From Chlamydia trachomatis (GTDB taxonomy: Bacteria; Chlamydiota; Chlamydiia; Chlamydiales; 2-12-FULL-49-11), in NCBI GenBank assembly GCA_945862365.1, contig CAMAXK010000010.1, positions 1 through 48,458 on the forward strand: a stretch of 48,458 bases of DNA, given 5' to 3'. The translations under genes were made by a program, and so were the position numbers. Every line of letters begins with the position of its first letter. Within the stretch, counting starts at the first letter, position 1. Under the pieces are notes generated by a model. It made no database searches. It was not told the origin of the DNA and saw nothing but the letters and a program-made list of their open reading frames with translations. Of this stretch, positions 17,272-24,750 are shown in pieces.

Positions 17272-17664
17272 ATGAAAAAATTTCTTGTCATAGACACAGC
17301 TACCCCAAATTGTAGCATCACCCTTCTTTATCATGACAAAAGCCACTCAAAAGCTCTTGTAAGTAAAAGTCAAACAAAAGAGCTCATTCCTATTGTTAAG
17401 GAATTACTTGAAAATGAGCAGCTATTGCTTACTGATTTAACTGCTATAGCTATTTGTATTGGACCTGGGACCTTTACCGGCACAAGAGTGGGCGTAATGA
17501 CAGCAAAAACCCTTTCCTATGGAAGTGACATCCCCCTCATCACCTTTTCCACCCCAGATCTTTTCAATGAACTTTCCCCTGAATGCAAAACCTTTGAAAA
17601 ACTATACGATTTATTGGATAAATCCCCCCTTGTTTTTCATGAAAACATTGAACTTTTCTATTGA
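17272..17664 (+). CDS. tsaB: TsaB-like tRNA threonylcarbamoyladenosine factor, short form
   Basis: TsaB pairs with TsaD to make the t6A37 modification in tRNAs decoding ANN codons. The N-terminal ASKHA fold is clear: FLVIDTATPNCSI at the start, then IAICIGPGTFTGTRVGV (about 60-76), the interface signature of the family. At 130 residues the protein is far shorter than E. coli TsaB (231) and lacks the second lobe. The reading frame ends cleanly in TGA and no continuation is seen in the 76 bases before rpsU, so this looks like a reduced protein and not a recent frameshift. It occupies the CT343 position, next to rpsU and dnaJ. Confidence 0.82.
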   Translation: MKKFLVIDTATPNCSITLLYHDKSHSKALVSKSQTKELIPIVKELLENEQLLLTDLTAIAICIGPGTFTGTRVGVMTAKTLSYGSDIPLITFSTPDLFNELSPECKTFEKLYDLLDKSPLVFHENIELFY

Positions 17665-17674
17665 AATTAGGGTA

Positions 17675-17703
17675 TAGCAATAAATAGAGTGTTTTGGTAT
17701 ACT
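17675..17703 (+). promoter_or_regulatory. candidate extended -10 promoter of rpsU-dnaJ
   Basis: TGGTATACT (17695-17703) forms an extended -10; the matching -35 position holds a weak TAGCAA (17675-17680). It would give a leader of about 30 bases before rpsU, which has AAAGGA upstream of its ATG. Confidence 0.35.
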
Positions 17704-17740
17704 GTTTTCGAAACATATCAACGAAAGGATAGAATTCTAC

Positions 17741-17932
17741 ATGGCAATTACAGTAAAAGTTCGTATTGGTGAAGCTTTAGAAAAATCACTACGCGTATTA
17801 AAGAAGAAACTTGATAAAGAAGGTGTAATGAAAGCTGTTAAAGCAAACAGATATTTCACAAAACCATCTGTAGCTAAAAAGCTGAAAGAAAAGCAAGCAT
17901 TGAAATTTAAGAAAAAACAAAGAGCTTATTAA
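17741..17932 (+). CDS. rpsU: 30S ribosomal protein bS21
   Basis: This small basic protein of 63 residues lies at the 30S platform near the anti-Shine-Dalgarno end of 16S rRNA. The pattern [24 protein letters not shown], with the central helix and basic C-terminal tail, is typical of bS21. It is followed after five bases by dnaJ. The order tsaB-rpsU-dnaJ matches CT343-341. Confidence 0.95.
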   Translation: MAITVKVRIGEALEKSLRVLKKKLDKEGVMKAVKANRYFTKPSVAKKLKEKQALKFKKKQRAY

Positions 17933-17937
17933 TCCAT

Positions 17938-19101
17938 ATGTCTGATTTTTACAAGGTTTTAGGTGTGTCAAAAGATGCATCTGCAGAAGAGATAAAGAAA
18001 GCTTATCGAAAGCTTGCTGTTCAGTATCATCCGGATAAAAACCCAGATGACACGACAGCGCAAGATAAGTTTAAAAAGATTTCTGAAGCTTATGAAACTT
18101 TGTCGGATGAGAAAAAACGTAGTATATACGATCAGTATGGCGAGGCAGGACTTCGTGGTGGTGGCATGGGCGGAGCCCAGGGCGCACATGGATTCTCCTC
18201 TATGGAAGAGGCCTTAAGAACATTCATGGGAGCCTTCGGAGGCGGTGGTGGTCAGGGCAGCTCTATGTTTGATAACATCTTTGGATTCGAACAAGGAGCA
18301 GGTACAGGTGGCGGAAGCTACCCAATGCAAGGGGCTTCTAAGAAGCTTCAACTCACTATTGATTTTGAAGAAGCAGCCTCAGGTGTTACCAAAGAGGCGA
18401 TAATTAATAGAAATATTGCCTGCTCAAAATGCGAAGGTCGTGGCGCTGAAAAAGCCTCTGACATCAAAACTTGCAGTACCTGTAGAGGTTCTGGTGGAGT
18501 GCAACAAACACGTGGTTTTTTCTCAATGACAACCACATGTCCTACCTGTCACGGTAGTGGTAGCATGATTGCAAAAGCTTGCAGCAAATGTCATGGCAAT
18601 GGAAAAGATAAGAAGAAAGAGACTGTGCAAATTCAAATTCCAGCAGGTATAGATTCTGGCATGCGTCTTAAAATGAGTGGCTTTGGCGACTCAGGAGAAA
18701 ATGGCGGCCCTGCAGGAGATCTTTACGTATATATCACTGTAAAACCGCACGATATGTTCAAAAGAGAAGGCGACGATGTCTATATTGACCTTCCGATTAC
18801 ATTTACAGAAGCTGCCCTTGGCGTAAAAAAAGAGATCCCAACTCTATTTAAAGAGGCCTTTTTACTCACCATCCCAGAAGGTACACCTTCAGGAAAAATT
18901 CTTAGAGTTAAAGGCAAAGGATTTAGAAATGTACATGGTGGTGGATCTGGAGATCTTTTAGTACGTATTAATGTAGAGACCCCAGTAAATTTAACCGCTA
19001 GTCAAAAGAAAATGTTTGAAGATCTTGGCGTATCTTTAAGTTCTCATAACTCCCCTAATACAAAATCATTTTTTGAAAAGATCAAATCCTTTATTAAGTA
19101 A
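17938..19101 (+). CDS. dnaJ: chaperone DnaJ
   Basis: DnaJ delivers substrates to DnaK and stimulates its ATPase. The J domain (1-70) has the HPD tripeptide in YHPDKNP. A long Gly/Phe/Met-rich linker (about 75-130) follows. The zinc domain has four CxxCxGxG repeats ([32 protein letters not shown]; about 160-230). The C-terminal substrate domains end near 387. The length is typical of class A DnaJ. It is cotranscribed with rpsU, and the downstream hydrolase gene starts three bases after its stop. Confidence 0.97.
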   Translation: MSDFYKVLGVSKDASAEEIKKAYRKLAVQYHPDKNPDDTTAQDKFKKISEAYETLSDEKKRSIYDQYGEAGLRGGGMGGAQGAHGFSSMEEALRTFMGAFGGGGGQGSSMFDNIFGFEQGAGTGGGSYPMQGASKKLQLTIDFEEAASGVTKEAIINRNIACSKCEGRGAEKASDIKTCSTCRGSGGVQQTRGFFSMTTTCPTCHGSGSMIAKACSKCHGNGKDKKKETVQIQIPAGIDSGMRLKMSGFGDSGENGGPAGDLYVYITVKPHDMFKREGDDVYIDLPITFTEAALGVKKEIPTLFKEAFLLTIPEGTPSGKILRVKGKGFRNVHGGGSGDLLVRINVETPVNLTASQKKMFEDLGVSLSSHNSPNTKSFFEKIKSFIK

Positions 19102-19104
19102 AAT

Positions 19105-19812
19105 ATGAAGGCGATTTTTCTATCATTTATCGTATCACTTTCCCTATTCGGGGAAGGTAGAGTTGTATTAGTGCACGGATTCATGAATCAGCGCTCGATG
19201 AACACCTTTAATCGCTTACTAAAAAAAAATAACTGGGAAGTAACCAACTGGAAATACCCTAGTAGAGATAAAACAATTAGTGATCATGCTCATGATCTTG
19301 TGATCAAACTTAGAGAAATACCAAATGATGGTAAGCCGACTCACCTTGTTGGCTTTTCACTAGGTGGTCTAATTATCAAAGCAGTGCTCAATGATCCAGA
19401 TTGCCCTGAACATGTAAAGCAAGGCAAAGTGGTTCTTATCTCCTCACCTTTACAAGGATCAAAACTTGCCCGAACACTTGGGAAGTCTAATCTAATGAAA
19501 CGCTTTTTTGGTAATCATGCAGGACGTGAGCTCTATGAAACACCTTCCGGCGGATTTGATAAATTTGGCCCATTCCCAAAAGATACGCAGCTACTGATCA
19601 TCTCTGGTACATTTGGCTTTAATCCTGTTTTCAATGGTAAAAATGATGGTAAAGTGGAAATTTACGAATCCTGCCCAACAATCCCCCACTCTCATAGATT
19701 CATACCCGCTGGCCACAGCTGGATCTGCCGCAACCCAGAAGCTTTTAATCTTACCCTAAACTTTCTAGAAAGTAACAACCACCACCCTTCTTGTTCTTTA
19801 AAATCACCTTAA
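19105..19812 (+). CDS. exported alpha/beta hydrolase, lipase-like
   Basis: An apparent signal peptide (residues 1-16, MKAIFLSFIVSLSLFG) precedes an alpha/beta-hydrolase core. HGF (24-26) forms the oxyanion turn. The nucleophile is Ser85 in GFSLGG. A lipase-type NDGKV places Asp181, and AGHSW gives His204, so the triad is complete. The 235-residue size resembles small bacterial lipases or esterases. The C-terminus is short and Cys/His-rich. It follows dnaJ by three bases and may be translated from the same transcript. The substrate is unknown; a host or bacterial lipid is a reasonable guess. Confidence 0.85.
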   Translation: MKAIFLSFIVSLSLFGEGRVVLVHGFMNQRSMNTFNRLLKKNNWEVTNWKYPSRDKTISDHAHDLVIKLREIPNDGKPTHLVGFSLGGLIIKAVLNDPDCPEHVKQGKVVLISSPLQGSKLARTLGKSNLMKRFFGNHAGRELYETPSGGFDKFGPFPKDTQLLIISGTFGFNPVFNGKNDGKVEIYESCPTIPHSHRFIPAGHSWICRNPEAFNLTLNFLESNNHHPSCSLKSP

Positions 19813-20408
19813 ATTGAAAAAACACTCTTATAATCACTTTCAAAATAGGTAAGTGACTTCATTCCTTTCTTTTCTAAGAGGCCACGCTCTTGAGTCTTGG
19901 TGCTAGGCAAGGAAGCAGCCTTTTGAAAGAACGTTAAAGAATCCATTAAATGACTTGCAAGCTCCATTACCCAGAAATGAAAGATTTCTTCTTCAAGAGC
20001 GCTTCTTCCTAAATAGTGATTAAGCATTTGCTTTCGAGTAATAAACGGTAGTCCCTTAGAACTTGTAACCACATCATAAAAAACGTCACCATAATGAATA
20101 AATGTCCAATCCCTATCATTCAAAAGCCTTTCCTTTGTAAGATTACCGTCACATCGATGATAGCCTTTTGCTTCCCATTTCGAATATATTTTAGAAAGGT
20201 TTAATAATTTTTCTAAACATGATTTTAATTGTTCAGGTAGAAAATCAGAGTCTTGTTGCTCTATTGCAACTATCCCTTTTTTTAGCCCTGAATAAGGAAA
20301 CATATCGAGTACAGCGAATTTTTTTGGGGTCTCTTCATGGGCTGTTCGAAGACGCTCCATCGCGTAAAGGAAAGAAGGAAGGGCACTCTCATTTGATCTG
20401 CCTGCCAT
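19809..20408 (-). CDS. hypothetical protein, possibly a degenerate APH-type kinase fold
   Basis: I cannot name the family. The segment around residues 102-136 (HRCDGNLTKERLL, then DWTFIHYGDVFYDVV) faintly resembles the catalytic loop and metal-binding region of aminoglycoside or choline kinase-like proteins, but the usual HxDxxxxN and DW(E)xA patterns are incomplete. No ATP-binding lobe is recognisable in the short N-terminus, so activity is doubtful. No signal peptide or membrane segment is seen. It converges on the hydrolase gene with a four-base overlap and lies just downstream of tRNA-Leu on the same strand. Confidence 0.65.
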   Translation of the reverse strand: MAGRSNESALPSFLYAMERLRTAHEETPKKFAVLDMFPYSGLKKGIVAIEQQDSDFLPEQLKSCLEKLLNLSKIYSKWEAKGYHRCDGNLTKERLLNDRDWTFIHYGDVFYDVVTSSKGLPFITRKQMLNHYLGRSALEEEIFHFWVMELASHLMDSLTFFQKAASLPSTKTQERGLLEKKGMKSLTYFESDYKSVFSI

Positions 20409-20425
20409 AAAATTATCCTAAAAAA

Positions 20426-20509
20426 TGCTCAGAACAGGACTTGAACCTGCACGACCTAAAGGTCAAGGGATTTTAAGTCCCTTGTGTCTACCGATTCCAC
20501 CACCTGAGC
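20426..20509 (-). tRNA. tRNA-Leu (anticodon UAA)
   Basis: The minus strand folds into a class II tRNA. The acceptor stem is GCTCAGG with its partner TCTGAGC (ending in a G-T pair) and discriminator A. The anticodon stem AGGGA/TCCCT encloses CTTAAAA, giving anticodon TAA. A variable arm CTTGACCTTTAGGTC-type stem and a T loop GGTTCAAGTCC follow. CCA is not encoded, so RNase Z and CCA addition are needed. Length is 84 bases. Confidence 0.97.
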
Positions 20510-20533
20510 CTATATAATCGATGAAGTGGTTCT

Positions 20534-20563
20534 ATTTTACAGCACTATCCCCTTTTATATCAA
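20534..20563 (-). promoter_or_regulatory. promoter of tRNA-Leu
   Basis: TTGATA (20558-20563, minus strand) and TAAAAT (20534-20539) are spaced by 18 bases, in the gap between the end of the 20574-22112 gene and the tRNA. The leader would be about 18-25 bases. Confidence 0.5.
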
Positions 20564-20573
20564 GAGTTCTTTT

Positions 20574-22112
20574 TTAACTTTTTACCTGACAAATAGTGAC
20601 CCCATCCAAGAAACTATGATTTTTATATTTAATATATAAATCACCATTTTCAAGCAGTGCCGGCTCTATCTCTCCAACAAGTTCGAAGCTTCCCTCATCT
20701 TCTGCTTCTTCAGATCTTTCAATCTTTGGTGGTAAATAGTGCAGGTTATTTGGTCCCCACATATCTCTATGAAAGGCTCTATGAAAGACCTTATGAGGGT
20801 CATTTTTATCCATACCAAATACTAATCTACCAGTAACCTCTTTTTGACGATGGCCATCTTGTTCAAGCTTATATCTCATCCTACATTTCATAGTCACAGC
20901 ACCATCGCCTTGTTTTGTAGCAAACCTTTCCACAAGATCTTCGCTTTGAAGAATTTTACTTGCCCCCTCCCCAGCATGGAACAAAATTTGTTGGTAAAGA
21001 TAGACATCCTCAGCAGGAAGGAAATTTTGAAATTTCTGTGGGTGCTGCCTAATCAACTCAGGGGTTATAGCACCGTTCCATCTTTTAACTCTTTGATGTT
21101 CAGTTTTTGGATGGCCGTGCCCTCCAAAAAACGTGCTTAGAATCAATTGCTTTAAATCCTCTCTGGAAATATCGGCTGTATCTTGTACTGCACTAGCACC
21201 ACCACCACCACCACCGCTGCTGCTGCTGGCTGAAACGCTACTTTGATTTTGCCCTTTTTCTTGGGCAAAGTCTTTTTGCTTGCCCGCTACGTTTGCACTA
21301 TCTAATGGAGCATCCACAGCTTCGATTTGACGAAAAATATAACCAAGGTTGAAGTTTTTAACAGCCATTTCTATAGCTGCAAATCTTTCATTACCGTTTG
21401 TGCTTTTACATATTCTATCAAATTCATTACGAATTTTCTTTCGTTTAGAAAATTTAAAATTATTTTTATCTAACAGGCTATTCAAATCTTTTACTTTTAA
21501 GTCCCTATCTTTAAAATACAAGAAAATATTGAGATCACCTATGCAATCTTCCAAACCCTTAATCTGTTTACTTAATTTAATAACATCTGCATTTTTTTTA
21601 ACCTCATCATACATGGTACTATACACAATCTTAAAAAAGAGCAGTTCACCATCTGTTTTAGATGTTTCAGCAAGATACTCAAAATTGCATAGTGGGTCTA
21701 TTATTTTATTAACGGAAGATATATGTTGACCTATTGTTGTTCCTTTAACTTCAATCTCAGAGGCTTTTTTATCAACTTCATCTCTTGCCTTCAAATGCTC
21801 TTTTCTTAGTTTTGTATATTCTGCACAATAGCTATTTAGCACATGTAGATGTTCTCGTTGAGAACCTGTATTAAAATTTGAGTAGTATTTTTCAAAAATA
21901 ATACATATTTTCTCTAACGTTGGTTTTAATGATTTATCTACGTCTAATGCAAGTTTTGTAATTAAAGTATCTTTTGCTGTAAATTCACATAAAGGTTTTT
22001 CTACAACAGGTTTCAAGTATTTGTTATACTCCAAAAGATTCTTAATGCAATCTTTTTTAGATTCACCTATCCATAATGCAATTTGTGTTCTATCTGTAGT
22101 TAATGAAAACAT
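20574..22112 (-). CDS. uncharacterised two-domain protein with Gly/Ser hinge, effector-like
   Basis: No family is recognised. Residues 1-265 are charged and largely helical with coiled-coil character. Residues 268-312 form a low-complexity hinge with SSSSGGGGGGAS at its centre. Residues 313-512 look like a compact mixed alpha/beta domain rich in His and aromatic residues, with DPHKVFHRAFHRDMWGP (438-454) as its most distinctive segment and a beta-rich end (DLYIKYKNHSFLDG). There is no signal peptide or membrane helix. The helix-hinge-domain plan resembles the 6666-8030 protein, and the promoter has a similar -10 (TATGGTATAAT). I infer a lineage-specific, possibly secreted protein. Confidence 0.8.
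   Translation of the reverse strand: MFSLTTDRTQIALWIGESKKDCIKNLLEYNKYLKPVVEKPLCEFTAKDTLITKLALDVDKSLKPTLEKICIIFEKYYSNFNTGSQREHLHVLNSYCAEYTKLRKEHLKARDEVDKKASEIEVKGTTIGQHISSVNKIIDPLCNFEYLAETSKTDGELLFFKIVYSTMYDEVKKNADVIKLSKQIKGLEDCIGDLNIFLYFKDRDLKVKDLNSLLDKNNFKFSKRKKIRNEFDRICKSTNGNERFAAIEMAVKNFNLGYIFRQIEAVDAPLDSANVAGKQKDFAQEKGQNQSSVSASSSSGGGGGGASAVQDTADISREDLKQLILSTFFGGHGHPKTEHQRVKRWNGAITPELIRQHPQKFQNFLPAEDVYLYQQILFHAGEGASKILQSEDLVERFATKQGDGAVTMKCRMRYKLEQDGHRQKEVTGRLVFGMDKNDPHKVFHRAFHRDMWGPNNLHYLPPKIERSEEAEDEGSFELVGEIEPALLENGDLYIKYKNHSFLDGVTICQVKS
21198..21227. repeat. in-frame trinucleotide runs coding the Gly/Ser hinge
   Basis: Six copies of ACC (21198-21215) are followed directly by four copies of GCT (21216-21227). 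Read on the minus strand they encode the Ser and Gly runs of the hinge. Slippage would change hinge length in whole codons without shifting the frame. Confidence 0.9.
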
Positions 22113-22137
22113 AAAAACTCCATATTTATAAATAGAT

Positions 22138-22168
22138 ATTATACCATAATTGAATACAAAAAATCCAA
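22138..22168 (-). promoter_or_regulatory. extended -10 promoter of the 20574-22112 gene
   Basis: On the minus strand TATGGTATAAT includes a TGN extension and a perfect TATAAT (22138-22143). A TTGGAT (22163-22168) lies 19 bases upstream, a longer spacer than usual that an extended -10 could tolerate. The predicted start site is about 18-20 bases before the ATG. Confidence 0.55.
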
Positions 22169-22283
22169 TTATATTAGATTTAAATAATTACACTACCGAG
22201 AAAACATAAATAACTTATAATAAATAAGTTGTGCGAACCAAAAGTGCATAAAAATAATAAGCGAACTGGGAATCAGACGTTTA

Positions 22284-22324
22284 AAATCTGAGCTTTGGGT
22301 ATATTTTTCCCAAAACTCAGATTT
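22284..22324 (-). terminator. hairpin downstream of the 22334-23179 gene
   Basis: Arms 22284-22299 and 22309-22324 (AAATCTGAGCTTTGGG against CCCAAAACTCAGATTT) pair over 16 positions. On the minus-strand RNA the single imperfect position is a G-U pair, whereas on the plus strand it is a mismatch, which suggests the hairpin acts on minus-strand transcripts. The T-tract after it is weak. It lies 10 bases past the stop codon. Confidence 0.6.
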
Positions 22325-22333
22325 AAAATCTAT

Positions 22334-23179
22334 TTAATCAGAAGAAGGTATGGACTCTTTTACAGAAGGTAAAAGCACTTTTTTCATCTTTTCTTTTAAT
22401 GAAAGAGGTCTTGATTCCTCTTGTGACTCTTCAGAGAGCTTTTCAAAAGGCTTTGGAGCCTCAGATGTAAGGTTTGGGTCATCAATAGGGTTGTCTGTTT
22501 TTACTTCAGCTGTCTTTGCTTTAAGCTCATCTACCAGTGTTTCCTTAGATTCTTCCTCAACTTTCATCATCATTTTTTGATATTTTTGAATGTTATCAGA
22601 AATAAGAGCCTCTGGAGGACGAAGAAGATGTGAAAAAATGGAGGATTGAGGAATTGATCCGCCTTCAGCTTGGACAGGTGGCTTTTCATTTTTATTAAAT
22701 GGTTTATTATTGTTATGCTTTTCATGATGTCTTTTTTGATGCTTTTCTTTGAAATGCTTTTTCTCCCCGGGTGCAGAAGGCTCTTCCACTTTTATTGGGG
22801 CATCTTCAGCTACAACCTCTTCTACTTTCTTCTGAGGAGGCTTATTTTTGGATTTACCCTTCTTCTTATTCTCACCATTTTCCGATGGATTATTTTTTGT
22901 CATATCTCCACCTGCAATCTTTATCGATTTTTCAGTTGGTGTTTTAAGCATTAGGCGTGCTTGTCTTTCCTGTACAATTTCAAAGTCTTGTGCAGGAACA
23001 AAAAATGTATGAGCAGGCTCTGCAGATCTGTAAAAAAAAGTCTGGCCAAAGGAGACAACTTCTACAGCATCTACTAAATACTCTGGGGAGTTTTCACTCT
23101 TAGTGCTTTTAAGTTTAAGTTTAAACCCTTCTTTTGCTGAAATTATAGTTTCTAAAATTGGTTCTCTAGTAAAATTCAT
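22334..23179 (-). CDS. hypothetical protein downstream of gapA, Lys/His-rich linker (CT504 position)
   Basis: The N-terminal 90 residues look like a small beta-rich domain (VDAVEVVSFGQTFFYRS). From about 95 to 170 the sequence is disordered and very rich in Lys, Asn and His (for example HFKEKHQKRHHEKHNNNK). A helical segment near 180-225 and another acidic disordered tail follow. There is no signal peptide. It starts three bases after gapA and ends at a hairpin, so it is the last gene of that unit. C. trachomatis has an uncharacterised gene (CT504) in the same place, so I infer orthology by position only. The charged linker could bind RNA or phosphate groups, but nothing proves this. Confidence 0.8.
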   Translation of the reverse strand: MNFTREPILETIISAKEGFKLKLKSTKSENSPEYLVDAVEVVSFGQTFFYRSAEPAHTFFVPAQDFEIVQERQARLMLKTPTEKSIKIAGGDMTKNNPSENGENKKKGKSKNKPPQKKVEEVVAEDAPIKVEEPSAPGEKKHFKEKHQKRHHEKHNNNKPFNKNEKPPVQAEGGSIPQSSIFSHLLRPPEALISDNIQKYQKMMMKVEEESKETLVDELKAKTAEVKTDNPIDDPNLTSEAPKPFEKLSEESQEESRPLSLKEKMKKVLLPSVKESIPSSD

Positions 23180-23182
23180 TTA

Positions 23183-24205
23183 TTATTCTCTCAAGTTATG
23201 CGTTGTTAATTTCGATGCTATATAGCGCATCATATCACAGACTCTATTTGCGTATCCCCACTCGTTATCGTACCAAGAGACTAATTTAAAAAAGTTTCCA
23301 TTCAATTCAATCGATGCACTTTCATCATAAATAGATGACAATATACACCCTTTAAAATCTGAGGATACCACTGGATCGTCTGTTACACCCAATATCCCTT
23401 TTAAGTAACCTTTGCTTGCATCACGCATTGCTTGATTAATCTCTTCAAGGGTTGTTGTTTTTTTTAACCTTACCGTTAAATCTACTACCGACACATCATC
23501 TACCGGAACTCGAAATGCCATGCCAGTCATCTTCCCATCTAGTTCAGGAATCACCTTACCAACTGCCTTAGCAGCTCCTGTACCAGATGGTATAATATTG
23601 TTAATAATTCCTCTACCACCACGAAAATCCTTCCTTGAAACACTATCTTGTGTCTTTTGAGAAGCAGTCACTGCATGAACGGTGGTCATCAAAGCTTCAA
23701 TAATTTCAAAATGAGTATGTAATACGTGAGCTAAAGGAGCTAAACAGTTGGTTGTACAAGAGGCACAAGAAACTACCAAATGCTTGCAAGGGTCAAAATC
23801 TTTGTGATTTACACCCATCACAAACATCTTTGCATCACTTGGGGCTGTAATGATAACGCGCTTTGCGCCTGCGGCTATATGCCTATTTGCATCTTCTAAT
23901 GAGGTAAATATCCCTGTTGCCTCGATAACAAAATCAACGGCTATCTCGTGATAAGGAATATCTTTAGGGTCCTTTTTAGCAAAGACCTGAATAGGCTTAT
24001 CATTTATATAAATGAAATGATCATCTGCTTTGATATCTTTATCAATGATTCCATGTATACTATCATATTTTAAAAGATAAGCTAAGCTCTTAGGATCTGC
24101 TAAATCATTAATTAAAACAATTTTGTATTTGGGATCATCAATTAAAGCTCTAAAGACAAGCCTTCCGATTCTCCCAAATCCATTAATTGCAATAGTTTGT
24201 ACCAT
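23183..24205 (-). CDS. gapA: glyceraldehyde-3-phosphate dehydrogenase
   Basis: This enzyme oxidises glyceraldehyde 3-phosphate to 1,3-bisphosphoglycerate with NAD+ in glycolysis. The NAD site is NGFGRIGR (8-15). The catalytic Cys150 lies in SCASCTTNCLAP and the partner His in TTVHAVTASQ (about 177). WYDNEWGYANR near the end is the family signature. Cys147 replaces the Asn of the common SNASC version, at a non-catalytic position. Length 340 is normal. It matches CT505, directly after rplQ. A small TTGCA/TGCAA dyad lies at 24222-24237 upstream. Confidence 0.97.
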   Translation of the reverse strand: MVQTIAINGFGRIGRLVFRALIDDPKYKIVLINDLADPKSLAYLLKYDSIHGIIDKDIKADDHFIYINDKPIQVFAKKDPKDIPYHEIAVDFVIEATGIFTSLEDANRHIAAGAKRVIITAPSDAKMFVMGVNHKDFDPCKHLVVSCASCTTNCLAPLAHVLHTHFEIIEALMTTVHAVTASQKTQDSVSRKDFRGGRGIINNIIPSGTGAAKAVGKVIPELDGKMTGMAFRVPVDDVSVVDLTVRLKKTTTLEEINQAMRDASKGYLKGILGVTDDPVVSSDFKGCILSSIYDESASIELNGNFFKLVSWYDNEWGYANRVCDMMRYIASKLTTHNLRE

Positions 24206-24308
24206 TCTATCCTCATTTTTATTGCAAACGTATGCAAAAAATTCTAATCTTTATCTTAGATGAGAAAAAGAAGAAAGTAAAGTAATGATTTCAACTAAAA
24301 AAGTTTAA

Positions 24309-24731
24309 TTAAACACACTGTATGTAACAAGTTTCAGCAGCATCGCCAACTCTCTTTGAAGAGAGAACAATACGAGTGTAACCACCTGGACGCTCTTTGT
24401 ATCGAGGGCCAAGTACATTAAATAGCTTGTCTAGAACAATTCTATCCACGTTGTAAGCAGAAGTATCGCCAGCTCTTGCCTGTCTTGCTTCTTTTGGTGT
24501 TAACGAATTAAAATGCAATCCAAGTTCTGCAAGAACTCTTCTTCTTGCATGTACAGTATCATCTTTTGCAAGTGTTACTAAAGGCTCAAAAACCTTTTTT
24601 AATTCTTTAGCTTTTTCTTTTGTAGTAGATATAGTCTCATGTTTAATTAGGTCTTTAGCCAAATTTCTCATTAACGCTTTCTTATGCGCTGATGTTCTAT
24701 TAAGCTTTGTCTTATTCTGTCTATGTCTCAT
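24309..24731 (-). CDS. rplQ: 50S ribosomal protein bL17
   Basis: bL17 lies near the peptide exit of the 50S subunit. The N-terminus MRHRQNKTKLNRTSAHKKAL and the later RPGGYTRIVLSSKRVGDAAE are family signatures. The 140-residue length is slightly above the E. coli protein. It is the last gene of the ribosomal array, 19 bases after rpoA; no clear hairpin terminator is seen before gapA. Confidence 0.97.
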   Translation of the reverse strand: MRHRQNKTKLNRTSAHKKALMRNLAKDLIKHETISTTKEKAKELKKVFEPLVTLAKDDTVHARRRVLAELGLHFNSLTPKEARQARAGDTSAYNVDRIVLDKLFNVLGPRYKERPGGYTRIVLSSKRVGDAAETCYIQCV

Positions 24732-24750
24732 TCTCTTCCTCTTTAGCCTC

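Noticed and set aside
24222-24237. TTGCA/TGCAA dyad upstream of gapA as a repressor operator
   Set aside because: Five-base arms in AT-rich DNA are expected by chance, and no clear promoter is positioned beside it.
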